Positions 34,170 through 44,892 of a stretch of DNA of 64,000 bases are shown in pieces. Location: NCBI GenBank assembly GCA_901472455.1, contig LR590464.1, forward strand, positions 1,612,001 to 1,676,000, read 5' to 3'. The notes under the pieces were generated by a model. That model had not been told where the DNA came from. It saw nothing but the letters and a program-made list of their open reading frames with translations, and searched no databases. The stretch comes from Leclercia adecarboxylata (GTDB lineage Bacteria > Pseudomonadota > Gammaproteobacteria > Enterobacterales > Enterobacteriaceae). How positions within the stretch are numbered: position 1 is the stretch's first letter; each line of letters opens with the position of its first letter. The translations under genes were made by a program, and so were the position numbers.

Positions 34170-35811
34170 ATGAAACCATCATCACGCGCTACATTTACAC
34201 TCTCTTTTGCTGACGACAGGGCTCCTTTGCGCAAGCGCAACGGCCTTTGCCGCCAGCGTACCGGCAGGAACAGAGCTGGCAGAGAAGCAGGAACTGGTCA
34301 GGAATAATGGCAATGAACCGGCATCGCTCGATCCGCATAAGGTCGAAAGCGATGTCGAATTCAATATTATCAGCGATTTGTTCGAAGGGCTGGTCAGCGT
34401 CTCGCCAGAAGGGGAGATCCAGCCGCGGCTGGCGGAAAAATGGGAGAACAAAGACAATACCGTCTGGACGTTCCATCTCCGCCCGGGCATTACCTGGAGC
34501 GACGGTACTGCCATTACCGCTCAGGACGTGGTTCTGGAGCTGGCAACGGCTGGTAGATGCGAAAACCGCCTCGCCGTATGCCAGCTACCTCGGCAATATG
34601 CACCTGGTGAACGCCGCCGACATCGCCCAGGGCAAAAAAACGCCCGACACCCCTGGGGGTCAAAGCCCTGAACGACACCACCCTGGAAGTGACGCTGACC
34701 CAGCCTAACGCGGCCTTCCTTGCCATGCTGGCGCACCCGTCGCTTGTGCCGGTCGATAAGGTGCTGATTGGCCGCTATGGCGATAAGTGGACCAAGCCGG
34801 AGCACTTTGTCAGCAGCGGGGCCTACACCCTCAGCCAGTGGGTGGTCAACGAACGGATCATCGCCAAGCGCAACCCGCGCTACTGGGATAACGGCCATAC
34901 CGTCATCAACAAAGTAACGTACCTGCCCCATCACCTCCGAAGCATCGGACGTGAACCGCTACAAGGCGGACGAAATTGATATTGTCTATACCGTGGCCCG
35001 ATCAACCAGTTTGCCCAGCTACAAAAAACGATGGGCAGTGAGCTGGATGTCTCCCCGCAGCTGGCGACTTACTACTATGAGTTCAACACTACGCGTCCAC
35101 CGTTTAATGACCCGCGCGTGCGCAAGGCGCTGAACCTGGCGCTGGATAAAGATATCATCGCCGGGAAGGTGTTAGGGCAGGGGCAGCGTCCGGCGTGGGT
35201 CATCAGCCAGCCGGATATCGGTGGCGTCAAACTCAACAGCCCGGACTACGCCAGCTGGCCGCTGGAGAAACGCATTGCCGAAGCGAAGAAGTTGCTGAAC
35301 GAGGCGGGCTATAACGACAGCCATCCGCCTGAGTTTCAAGCCTGTTGTATAACACTTCGGAGTCGCACCAGCGGATTGCCATTGCCGGCCAGCTCGATGT
35401 GGAAGAAAAACCTCGGCGTAAGAGGCGAAGCTGCAAAACCAGGAGTGGAAAACGATGCTGGACACCATGCACACCCACAACTTTGACGCGGTGCGCTACG
35501 CCTGGATCGCTGATTACGACGATGCGGCCACCTTCCTGAATAACTTCCGTACCGGTGACAGCGAGAAACACCAGCCAGTACAGCAATCCGGCCTATGATG
35601 AGGCGCTGGTCAATGCCGCAAAAGCGAAGACCACCGCCGAGGCGCGGCACCTTCTACCAGCAGGCCGAAGATCTGCTTGCCCGGGACGTACCGGCGATCC
35701 CGGTCTACCACTACGTTCGCACCCCACCTGATCAAGCCGTGGGTAGGGGGCTTCACGCCGGATAAGCTGGGTTACTATTTCACCAAAGATATGTACATCA
35801 AAAAGCACTAA
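34170..35811 (+). CDS. OppA/MppA-like oligopeptide-binding protein (about a dozen frameshifts)
   Basis: Periplasmic solute-binding protein family 5. A signal peptide (LLTTGLLCASATAFA) is followed by segments typical of OppA/MppA: EPASLDPHKVESD, IISDLFEGLV, WTFHLRPGITWSDGT, TYYYEFNTTRPPFNDPRVRKAL, WKKNLGV, QNQEWKTMLDT and a C-terminal LIKPWVGGF...MYIKKH. Stitching frames needs about 11 single-base insertions removed plus one further indel near 34998, giving about 542 residues, a normal family length. The density of indels is far above the rest of the core. No permease or ATPase gene is adjacent, so it may use the Opp system or be a decaying orphan. Confidence 0.85.
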
Positions 35812-35957
35812 GGCGCGGCAGTAAGATTTTGTGCTGATAAAATGGTCAGAATGTTCGTCTATTCAACCGATTAAACGCATTTTGACTATTTTTCAGGCGA
35901 ACGATTGTGCTCGTACTTTACAGCGCACACGGAGGTGTTTATAGTTCGCCTCACTTA

Positions 35958-36046
35958 GGAAGCGTGGCCGAGCGGTTGAAGGCACCGGTCTTGAAAACCG
36001 GCGACCCGAAAGGGTTCTAGAGTTTCGAATCTCTACGCTTCCGCCA
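35958..36046 (+). tRNA. serT: tRNA-Ser (UGA anticodon), copy 1, one extra base in the T arm
   Basis: Class II tRNA with a long variable arm, anticodon TGA within CTTGAAA and encoded CCA. It sits after yccA, as serT does in E. coli. It is 89 nt, while copy 2 at 55713 is the standard 88 nt. The difference is GAGTTTCGAAT here versus GAGTTCGAAT, which would enlarge the T loop to eight bases. This is either a mutation or, more likely, a homopolymer error. The promoter TTTACA...TTTATAGT lies upstream. Confidence 0.95.
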
Positions 36047-36053
36047 AATTAGA

Positions 36054-36084
36054 AAGCCCTGCGATAGCAATATCGCAGGGCTTT
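36054..36084 (+). terminator. Terminator of tRNA-Ser copy 1
   Basis: AGCCCTGCGATA-GCAA-TATCGCAGGGCT, a 12-bp perfect stem followed by TTTGTTTTTT. The same hairpin follows copy 2. Confidence 0.88.
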
Positions 36085-36219
36085 TGTTTTTTGATTTGTC
36101 TGTCGAATAACAACTCTGTGCTCATCCGGTCTGTTTATAGCCAAATATCAATGTTCATTGAAACATGATTGCTCTAACATGAAATTATCTATCCTGCGGA
36201 CCTGAGGCTAAGTGTTGCA

Positions 36220-37233
36220 TTGGTTGATAAAAAGAAAAGCACCATCAAGGATGTCGCTGCTTTAGCCGACGTTTCAATCGGCGTAGTGTCCCGCGTATTG
36301 AATCCCGGAACCGGTTCAGTTTCTGAACGTACCCGTCAGCGTATTATTGCTGCCATGCAAACGCTTAGTTATACCCCGCAGAGCGCCGCGCGCGAGCTCA
36401 AGACCAACCTGAATAACACCATCGGCTTTAGTGGTGGCCGACATCAGTAACGAGTTTTTTCTCTGAGATCTCTGATCTTATCGTTCGACGTGCTCGTGAA
36501 CTGGCGATGAATGTCATTCTGGTCACGACTCAGGAAGATCCGCTTCTCGAGCGAGAAAAGCCTGGAAATGTTGATGCAAAAGCGGGGTCAAAGCCATCAT
36601 CGCAACGCCGACAAGTGCTAATAAGGACATGTGGCAATCGATCAGTGATATGGGGATCGCAATCGTCTTCATCGATCGCTATCCTGGAAGATTTTACTCC
36701 GCGCCAATGTGATTGGTTTTAATAATGAAACGTCCGCTCGACAGGCGACATCTTATCTGGCAGAACAGGGTCATCGGCGCATTGGATGGATAAGCGGGCC
36801 TCTTAATACCTCCACCTCTTTGCAAAGACTGGAAGGCTACAAGAAAGGCCTTGGAGGCGAATGGGATTGAATGTAATACCCAGCTTATTGTGGTGAAAAA
36901 TTTTCGCGATCCGCTAGCCAGCCAGTCGCTTGATGAATTGCTATCGCTTGAAGACCCACCGACAGCAATTATCATTTGGCAATACCTCAATAGCGCCAGT
37001 CATTATGTCGCGTATTCGGGAGCTAAAGTTATCGATACCCGACGATCTTTCATTAATTGTTTATCATGACAGCCACTGGAGTCGACTGCTGAGTCCATCC
37101 ATTAGCGTCATAAAACATCCCCTTCGAAGAACTCGCTAATAAAGCGCTTTTGAGTTTATCCGGGGAACAGCAAACACCCTGTGAACTCGACAGTACCTTA
37201 ATTAAACGTGAAAGTGTTTCATGGATTAAATAA
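36220..37233 (+). CDS. LacI-family transcriptional regulator (many frameshifts)
   Basis: The N-terminal helix-turn-helix is clear (STIKDVAALADVSIGVVSRVLN, then GSVSERTRQRIIAAM). The sugar-binding half is spread over shifting frames: NVILVTTQEDPLLERE, GWISGPLNTSTSLQRLEGYK and a C-terminal KRESVSWIK. About eight or nine single-base insertions must be removed. The start is TTG at 36220. It is convergent with the dehydrogenase cluster and is its likely repressor (palindrome at 40997). The corrected length would be about 335 residues, normal for the family. Confidence 0.85.
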
Positions 37234-38124
37234 GGACGTTATTTAAACGCTGAATTTGCTTAATGATGGCGCAATGATCCAGCTCACCCTCTCCGGCATC
37301 AATCATCTGGCTAAAGAGTTGATTCACGGTTTCAGTCAAAGGGAGGGTCAAATCAAGTTGCTTCGCCAGTGCTACAGCCACTACGCGTATCTTTAAGCTG
37401 CCACTTTGCAGCACCTCGCGCCTCAAAGTCTCCTTTAACCATTCGTTCGCCCTGGTGTTGCAGCAAGGTGGAATCTGCAAACCCCCCCAGCAGGGCTTCG
37501 GCGTACCTTTGCCGGATCGGCACCGGCCTTGTTTGAGCGGAGAGTAACATGCTTCCGACAATAAAACTTAAGGTTCCGGCGACAAATGATTTGGTTGGCA
37601 AGTTTTGTGAGTTGACCGGCTCCAACGCCTCCGACATGTGTAACTTTCCCCAGATGTGAGAGAGCAAAGGGCGAAGACTATCAAACGATCTTTCTGTCAC
37701 CTCCAGCCATTAATGACAGTGAACCCTTCTCTGCCCCTATCGTTCCGGCCGGAAACAGGCATGTCGATATAGTGAGCCTGGACGCTGCTTGCCTTACGTG
37801 CTTGTTCAACAACAATGTCAGGGGAGAGCGTACTCATCATGATAATGGTGGTATTTTTACCCACGCTATGAAGTGCATCCTGGGTTGAATATGACCTGGT
37901 CGCAGGCTGTTGCATCGCTCAACAGACAGATGATGACGTCACTGTCAGCAAGTAATTGCGCGGAAGATTGTTTGATCGTTATACCCCGCGCGGGTTAATG
38001 GCAGCGCTTTTTCTGGCGACCTGTTCCACACCGCGACCGAATATCCGGCAGCGGCAAGTCGACGCGCTACCGGTTGTCCCATCAATCCGGTCCCCAACAA
38101 ACCAATACGTATTTGACTCTTCAT
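37226..38124 (-). CDS. Beta-hydroxyacid dehydrogenase, 3-hydroxyisobutyrate/GarR-like (frameshifted)
   Basis: NAD-binding 6-phosphogluconate-dehydrogenase-like enzyme. The N-terminus IRIGLLGTGLMGQPVARRLA has the GxGxxG dinucleotide site, and DMPVSGGTIGA (after correction) is the substrate-binding motif. A KLANQII segment with the catalytic lysine follows. Several single-base insertions break the frame, for example in GGCCGGAACG near 37745. The corrected length is close to 295 residues. It is last in a probable operon after the MFS transporter and the HSD-like enzyme. Substrate is unknown; a short sugar acid or tartronate semialdehyde-type compound is likely. Confidence 0.82.
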
Positions 38125-38175
38125 GTGTCCTCCAGATATCCCCGCAACTTAGGTCGTTACGGGGATTGCCATCAT

Positions 38176-39531
38176 TTATAATCCCGCAAGACTGACCATT
38201 TGCTTACGCAGTTCGACGATGTCCAGATTGTTGTCAAAATGGACATCGCTGAAACGAATCGCTTTATCTTTTGCGACATCTTTCACCAGTCGGACATGAT
38301 GGGCCAGCCCCATAGGCAAGAAGTCCTGCGCCACACTGATGCTGGCAGGTAAGGCATTGGCCCAGACGGTGAACCCACCTTCACCGTCCAGCATTTCACC
38401 TGCTTTAAGATCGCGTTTTGCCGTTGCAACAGCATCGCCTCTGAAGCTTAATGCGGTACCAGTAGCTTCTCCTCGTAATACCGCAGAGAGAATACTGATA
38501 CTGGTTTCCAGACCAATCAGATGGAATGGGCGCCACATGGATGCGTACCAGCCACTTGGGTCAGTGAGTAATCCGTACTGTTTAAAACAGGCGCGACTAT
38601 ATTCATCGCGGGCTTTGAACGTCACGAAGACGCCGTAGCGTATATTGTTAAGCACCTCACGTCCGTCAGGTTCCTGACTGGCAGCGATATCAACAAGCCC
38701 ACTTCGGCTCAGTCGCCCGCCATCCGATTCTAGCGAGAAAACGCGGGCCAGGTCATGCACCCCCGCAGGAGGAAATTCCAGCCCATTATCAGGGCAGTCT
38801 AATCCAGTCGCGTTGGCGACGGCGGCCATTTCGATAGCCGCTTTGGTGCCATCGGTAAACGAGTTGTACATTTTAGGATTAAAGTCCCCGGCCGCGACCT
38901 CTTCGTCAGACCAGCCAAAAAATCCCCATACGGTATCCGGGGTAGAGTAACGGTACCGAGGCTCGTAATTCATTCCTTTACCCGCAGCAACGATTTCAAA
39001 GCCGCAGGCTTTAGCCCAGTCAACCAGTTCGCAAATGATCGCCGGCTGATCACCATAAGCCATGCTGTAGATCACCCCGTTCTGGCGCGCACGGTCAGCG
39101 ATCAAAGGCCCGCACAGTACATCGGCTTCCACATTGACCATAACCACATGCTTGTGATTTTCGACTGCATGAAGAGCGTGACGCGTTCCTGCCAGGGGGT
39201 GTCCCGTCGCCTCCACAATGCAATTGATTTGCTCACAACGGATCAGCTGTTCTGCATCCTCCACGATGCAGGTGGTGCCTTCGCGTAAGGCTGCATCGAT
39301 GTTTTGTGCCTGATACTGCGTTTCTGGCCATCCCACACGAGCCAGTGCTGCACGGGCTTTCTTAATATCGAGGTCTGCCACTGCCACCACGTGTAGCCCT
39401 TCAAGATGTCGCAGTTGGGCCAGTACCATCGAACCAAATTTGCCGGCGCCGATAATACCCACACGAACAGGTTGTGCTGAACCCGATTTTACGGCACAGG
39501 CACGCTCAGCTAACAATGCTGCTAAGTTCAT
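38176..39531 (-). CDS. Homoserine-dehydrogenase-like NAD(P) oxidoreductase with SAF domain
   Basis: 451-residue intact protein. The N-terminal Rossmann domain (VRVGIIGAGKFGSMVLAQL, about residues 22-40) is followed by a middle catalytic region (CIVEATGHPLAGTRHA; MVNVEADVLCGPLIADRAR). The C-terminus is SAF-like (RDLKAGEMLDGEGGFTVWA). Proteins of this layout are usually found beside sugar-acid catabolic genes and are often loosely named homoserine dehydrogenase or FlgA-like. Neither name fits this context. The MFS gene ends 31 bp upstream and the hydroxyacid dehydrogenase starts 51 bp downstream. I cannot name the substrate. Confidence 0.82.
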   Translation of the reverse strand: MNLAALLAERACAVKSGSAQPVRVGIIGAGKFGSMVLAQLRHLEGLHVVAVADLDIKKARAALARVGWPETQYQAQNIDAALREGTTCIVEDAEQLIRCEQINCIVEATGHPLAGTRHALHAVENHKHVVMVNVEADVLCGPLIADRARQNGVIYSMAYGDQPAIICELVDWAKACGFEIVAAGKGMNYEPRYRYSTPDTVWGFFGWSDEEVAAGDFNPKMYNSFTDGTKAAIEMAAVANATGLDCPDNGLEFPPAGVHDLARVFSLESDGGRLSRSGLVDIAASQEPDGREVLNNIRYGVFVTFKARDEYSRACFKQYGLLTDPSGWYASMWRPFHLIGLETSISILSAVLRGEATGTALSFRGDAVATAKRDLKAGEMLDGEGGFTVWANALPASISVAQDFLPMGLAHHVRLVKDVAKDKAIRFSDVHFDNNLDIVELRKQMVSLAGL

Positions 39532-39562
39532 TTTCTACTCCTTTACAGGGGGATGTGATGGA

Positions 39563-40927
39563 TTAACGCCAGCCAGCAACCTGACGGCGACTTCTGCTCA
39601 TGAGATAAATCAGCAACGGCGAGAACAAAACCAGAACGGACAACAGGTAGAGGCCGTTTTGTGATTTACCGGTAATGGAGATGGTGAGGCCAACCAGGAA
39701 GGGGCCGAAGAACCCACCAATATTGCCAATCGAATTAATCAGTGCCATGCCACCGGCACAGCCCCGGCTGGTAAGGAATGAGGCGGGAAGGGTATAAAAC
39801 GTTCGGAACGCACGACAGCATTCCTATCGTCGATATCGTTTAACCCCAACATAGAAATCACGGGTGAATCGCTGATAGCTGCGATCACAAAACCGACAGA
39901 AAATACCAGCGAAGGGATAATAAAATGCCAGGTTCTTTCACCGGTTTTATCAGAATGATTCGACCACCAGCACATCACGACTGCACCAGCAATATAGGGA
40001 ATAGTTCCCAGCATACCGACAACAGTATCTGAATAATCGAAGCGTTTAATGAACTGCGGCATCCAGAAACCCAGGCCTGTAAGACCAATGACGGTGAAGA
40101 AATAGGCCATCCCCAGGATCCAGACGCGTCGATCTTTGATCATCTCCCTGAAAACCGGAGTGCCCAACGGACAAGGTAGCGTGTTGATCTTTTTCCATTA
40201 GATCCTGATAGGCCTGACGTTCTTCTGGTTTAAGCCAGGATGCTTTGGACGGTTTATCGGTGAGATAAAGGAAAACAATAACTGACAAGATTACCGGTGG
40301 GCAGCCTTCAATTAAAAACAGCCACTGCCAGCTCTCCAGCCCGCCGACATTATGGAAATTATCCAGAATGTAACCCGAGATCGGTTGGCGATAATTGCAG
40401 CCAGCGGAACGCCCAGGTAGTAAATAGAAAAAACCTTGGCCAGCTCTTTTTTTGGGGAACCAGGTAGTGAGATAGAAAACAATACCAGGAGCAAGACCCG
40501 CTTCTGCCACGCCCAGTAAAAAACGTAAGATACTGAGTGTCACGACGCCCTGTGCAAACGCCATCGCCATGGAAATGATGCCCCATGTGATCATAATTCC
40601 GGGCTAACCAGAAACGTGCACCGTATCGTTCCAGCAACACGTTGCTGGGAATTTCAAACCAGGATATAACCAAAAGAAAATATACCGACAGCAAAGCCAA
40701 AATGTTCAGGCGTCAGTCCCAGGGATTGATTCATGGTTAACGCGGCCATGCCGATATTTGAACGATCTATAAAACGCGAGCAGATACATCAGCAGTATCA
40801 GGGGCATCAGCCGGAATTTGGCTTTTCTTATCGCACCACTTGCCAGCGATGAAATTTCTGACTTGTCTGGCTCAGGCATGACACCCACACCTGCCAGCGT
40901 ACTATCGAACTCTTCTACATGTTTCAT
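39563..40927 (-). CDS. MFS transporter, anion:cation symporter (sugar acid) family (multiple frameshifts)
   Basis: About 12 membrane segments are distributed over shifting frames. Family-typical stretches are IPSNVLLERYGARFW, RFLLGVAEAGLAPGIVFYLTTWFPKKRAG and LIEGCPPVILSVIVFLYLTDKPSKASWL. The LAPGI and TTWFP motifs match the GudP/GarP/DgoT group that imports hexarates and related acids. The N-terminus from 40927 is MKHVEEFDSTLAG. About five or more single-base indels occur. It is the first gene of the operon, 70 bp downstream of a 24-bp palindrome. Confidence 0.85.
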
Positions 40928-40996
40928 GATGTATCCCAGTAGTGTTTAACCCACTGAAAATCACGGAAAAAGCATGAATACCGCGACAGTCTTATC

Positions 40997-41020
40997 AAAA
41001 AGTAAAACGTTTTACTTTTT
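40997..41020. promoter_or_regulatory. 24-bp perfect palindrome, candidate LacI-type operator
   Basis: AAGTAAAACGTTTTACTT is the core of a perfect 24-bp inverted repeat with a central CG, flanked by A and T runs. Central CG with AT-rich arms is typical of LacI-family operators. It sits upstream of the MFS gene, consistent with repression by the LacI protein at 36220. Confidence 0.7.
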
Positions 41021-41156
41021 CATGAGTTTTACGACTGAGAGGGAAACAGTCAAGAGAAGAGCATGGAAAGTTAAAAAATTGTGACCAGGTTAACGAGTGG
41101 TAAAAACTTTAACCATGGGCGGGGACGAAGTGGGATACGTAAGCCTGTTCTGGAGT

Positions 41157-41191
41157 AAACCTACGTTATCGTTGCGATAACGTAGGTTTGT
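41157..41191. terminator. Terminator downstream of the xylosidase gene
   Basis: A 15-bp perfect stem AAACCTACGTTATCG / CGATAACGTAGGTTT with a three-base loop, beginning 7 bp after the xylosidase stop. Confidence 0.75.
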
Positions 41192-41197
41192 CAGCCT

Positions 41198-42879
41198 TTA
41201 ATTAAACCGTGATTCGCTGGCCTCCCAGCTATACGCGCCATTTGCCGTCAACCTATCGCCAAGTTCCTGGTACGCGAAATCATAAAAATCTGCGCTAATC
41301 TCGTAACCCGAGTAATCGACGACCGCGAGACCCACGAACGCCCCGGTAAAGAACCCACCATAGCTTTGCAGGACATAATCATCTGAGAGAACAGCGGCAT
41401 CCAGCTTGACCGGAATCTCCGTGAAAGTGACGCCATCAAAGCTGTATTCATAGGTATAACTTTCCTTGCGCACTTTCGTGCGGAACCAAACATATTCTGT
41501 GCCTTCAGGAATTTTGATGGCGTTATCTTTCAGATAAGAGGTATATTTCCCGCGGTTATTTTCACCGATTTCAATCACCGGGCCATTAATTTCATTCCAG
41601 GTGATGAAAACGAAACTCCAGTGACGGTCATTATAATAATTGGTCAAGCCTGCCATTTGCTGATAACTAAATGGATTAAATTTGACCTTAACCTGAGCAT
41701 CAAAATAAAAAGCCTGCCAGCGTCGGGCAATCAGAGAAAGGTCATGGGTGTTCGCTAAAGACCCTTGCCCCGTTAACGTCAGCTTTCCATCCGCCTGTGG
41801 TACCCATTTTTTCGGTGAACGGGACACGAAGGGTATTCCAGTTAATATCGAGCATCGCACTGGTGAAATTATCGTGCTGGCTATGGTCTTTCGCGCTCTC
41901 GGTATGAATGGCATCGGCTGGCCCTTCGACAAAGGTCTTTCCACCGTGGCCGCCTACAATACGTGGCCAGCCATCTTCATCCCAGTAGACTTTCTGAATA
42001 GAGGTTTCACGGCCCAGCGTTGACCAGCCGCGGGGATCGTAGGCGGATTCACCGGGACGATTCCAGGGACGCGCGCAAAGCGAGGCATAATACCATTCAC
42101 CCCCGGGGGTCGAAACCAACGCACCATGTCCCTGCTTCTGAATATAGCTGTCGGGCGTATCGACGTTCGTTAAGAATACCTCTCCCGGTTCTGTTTCAAA
42201 GCTGTTGGCATCTAAGGTTCTGGAGCGCGCCACCACTTCCTGGTGGGTAAACACAGTCCCGCCCTGAGCAGCGAAAAGATAGTAATAGCCGTTCAGTTTA
42301 TAGAGATGTGGCCCCTCAACAAGTGCAACGGCAGTACCACGATAAATAGTCCGCGCTGTCTCGGGTTTTAATTTTAGTGTCCGGGTGTCCAGCTCAGTTA
42401 AGGTAATGCCATCAAAGGGATGATGATACTCCCGGTGGTCCCAGGTTTGTTGTACGAGGTATTTACGCCCATCATCATCATGGAAGAGTGAGGCATCAAA
42501 AACCCACGCCGTTAAGTTTGACAGGATCTGTCCAGGGACCACGAATATCTGTGGCGGTGGTCAGATAATTGGTCATGTCCTTAAAAGCACCTTCTGTAAT
42601 TTTCACATCTGTATAAACCAGCCAGAATTTGCCGTCAGCGTAAGAGAGCGCCGGTGCCCAAATTCCACCTGACGAAGGATTGCCTCGCATATCTAAAAGC
42701 GCGGTAGTTGATAATGGGCTGGGCAGCAGATTCCAGTTTTGCAGGTCTTTGGATTCATGTAAACGAACGCCGGGAAACCACTCAAACGTGGAGTTGGCAA
42801 TATAGTAGGTATCTCCAACACGGATAATGCTGGGGTCTGGGTTAAAACCAGGCAGTACAGGGTTCTGAATAAGCGACAT
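41198..42879 (-). CDS. GH43 beta-xylosidase (two frameshifts)
   Basis: Cytosolic 1,4-beta-xylosidase that releases xylose from xylo-oligosaccharides. The N-terminal five-bladed propeller carries the catalytic base in GFNPDPSI (about residue 14), the pKa-modulating Asp in [15 protein letters not shown] and the acid Glu in [18 protein letters not shown]-terminal beta-sandwich ([16 protein letters not shown]) matches XynB/YagH enzymes. An extra A at 42498-42502 and an extra C at 41803-41805 (plus strand) break it. Correction gives 559 residues. It follows the symporter gene on the same strand. Confidence 0.92.
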
Positions 42880-42944
42880 ATCATTCTACCTTTTTAATGT
42901 TTTTCTGACTTCAATTTTGCTAAGACTTTAAGATGAATCTAAAA

Positions 42945-44400
42945 CTACACGCGGATCTCATCAAGTTGACGATTAATATCGGTGACATGTTTATCTGAGA
43001 TAGGATAAATGTGAATAACGATCATCGAGATAAAGGCTAAAACAATGGGGATCCAGACCGCGGTAACAATTATTCCGTCGATAGCGTTCGCACTTTGCTG
43101 TGCCCCTGTTTCGTTAAAACCATAAACAGCCAGTAACCACCAGTGGAATCGCACCGCCGATAGTAAAACCAATCTTGAAAAAGAGGCCCATGATGGCATT
43201 AATGATGGCGGCATTGCGCTTGCCTGATTTTAATTCACCATAAGCAATCACTTCCGGAACCAGCGCCCACATGAATCCGGTCGCCGAGGTTAAGCCCCAT
43301 TGTTTAATGAAGGTGGCGATGTAAGCCAGCCAGAGTGCATCATGCATACCTTCGCGTGACCAAACGTAAGTCAATAATTCCCCCACAATAAACATGCCCA
43401 GGAAGATGTGGAAGAACCCTTTTTTACCAAAGATTTTTTTCAGTTTTGGCCAGAAAATGGGGAACAAAATACCCGGAATTGACGCGACAAGGCCAACGGC
43501 ACCCATCCATTCGGAATGGCCGACAACATACTGATTGAAAAAGCCATTCACCGTGTTCATGAAGAACATGAATGTAAAGGCCAGCATGAAAAAGAGGCCA
43601 AGAATAACCAGTGGGCGGTTATTTTTGAGTTCAAGGAATAAATCTGTAGTTTTGACGTTGGCCGTTTGTTCTGCAGAGGCAACAACACGTTCTTTGGTGA
43701 ATTTATAGCAAATGAAAAGTGCCACCGCGCCAATGACCATATAGACCGCGTAAACCCCAAACCAGGCGTAATTCGCTGAAGGATCGGTATAATTCCCCAT
43801 ATTCAGCTCAAGCCCAAAGAAACCCGTATCCTTAAGGCTGCGGTCCTTGGGGGAGGCCATCTGGACAAACATGGGGAAGAGGGTATAGACCAGAAGGTTG
43901 GCGCTGTTTGCCAGCATCATGCGCGTACTGGTCAGTTTATCAATAGACTCAGGATCACGGGTCAAAGACGCATTCAGTGAACCATAAGGAATGTTCACCA
44001 CGGAATAAACGAGATCCAGTGCCAGATAAACGATAAAGGCGAAGGGAACGGAACCTCTGACGCCAGGAATAGGCGCAAAAAGTAACGCGGAAAGAATAAC
44101 GAGCGGAACGCCTGCCCTTAAAATCCAGGGGCGGTACTTGCCCGCCGCTGAACTTCTTTTATCAACATAGGTGCCGACCATCGGATCCCAAAACACATTG
44201 ATGATGCGGACAAAAAGAAATATGAAACCTGCCGTGGCGGTACCGATGGTATTTACCGTCAACATGTGAAGCGCCAGAAAACCACCAATCGTGCCAAATA
44301 CCAGGTTTTGTGCAAAATCCCCCATCCCGTAGCCGATGCGCTCCCCGCGAGATAATTTATGATATTCATCATGCCGGCTTTGCATTATCGTTTTACTCAT
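42945..44400 (-). CDS. GPH-family xyloside symporter, XynT-like (frameshifted)
   Basis: Glycoside-pentoside-hexuronide:cation symporter with 12 membrane segments. Family features are GYGMGDFAQNLVF, the DPMVGTYVDKRSSAAGKYRPWIL loop and NIPYGSLNASLTRDP. An extra G near 43138-43142 shifts the frame before WLLAVYGFNETG. Correction gives 484 residues ending RQLDEIRV. Paired with the downstream GH43 enzyme, it most likely imports xylobiose or other xylo-oligosaccharides. Confidence 0.9.
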
Positions 44401-44892
44401 TCTAATCCGATCTCCGATTTGTTTTATGAATGTTAGGCTCTTTCTGACACAGGTAGCCCGGGAGAATCCATTACGTTTTTAAATTAAGTAATTATGTTTT
44501 TTTACTTCTGTGATCGTCGAGCACAGGTTTATTTAAAACCTTTAAATAGTTCAGGTGCAGGGTTATCAATGTGGTGGAAATATAAGGGTATTTTTGCGAC
44601 ACGGTTCACGTTTGAGGATTATCTTACTCCAATAGTGAAATAACGTAATTGAGCTACCGGCGAGGAAAATAGAGGGTATGTCTCAGCCGATTATTGGCCG
44701 CTTCCTGAGCGCGCCTGCGCTATTGAATTTAACATCAATAATGCTGAGAAGGAGATAGCCTTACGATAATAGTGTGTACCTCTGGCCCTATAAAAAATAA
44801 AAATCAACCTGTTCTGATGACAGCGACATATTCTGTCAATGCGGAACGGGGTGGTTATTGTCTGAATAAAATTTAAATATATTGAGATAACC
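44401..44892. other. Divergent regulatory region between symporter and porin
   Basis: 492-bp AT-rich region with no supported gene. It must hold the promoters for the minus-strand symporter/xylosidase pair and the plus-strand porin. I saw no strong palindrome; TGTGATCGTCGAGCACA at about 44509 is only a weak CRP-like candidate. Confidence 0.5.

Noticed and set aside
44509..44525. CRP-like sequence TGTGATCGTCGAGCACA
   Set aside because: The right half does not match TCACA at the proper spacing. Too weak to list as a site.
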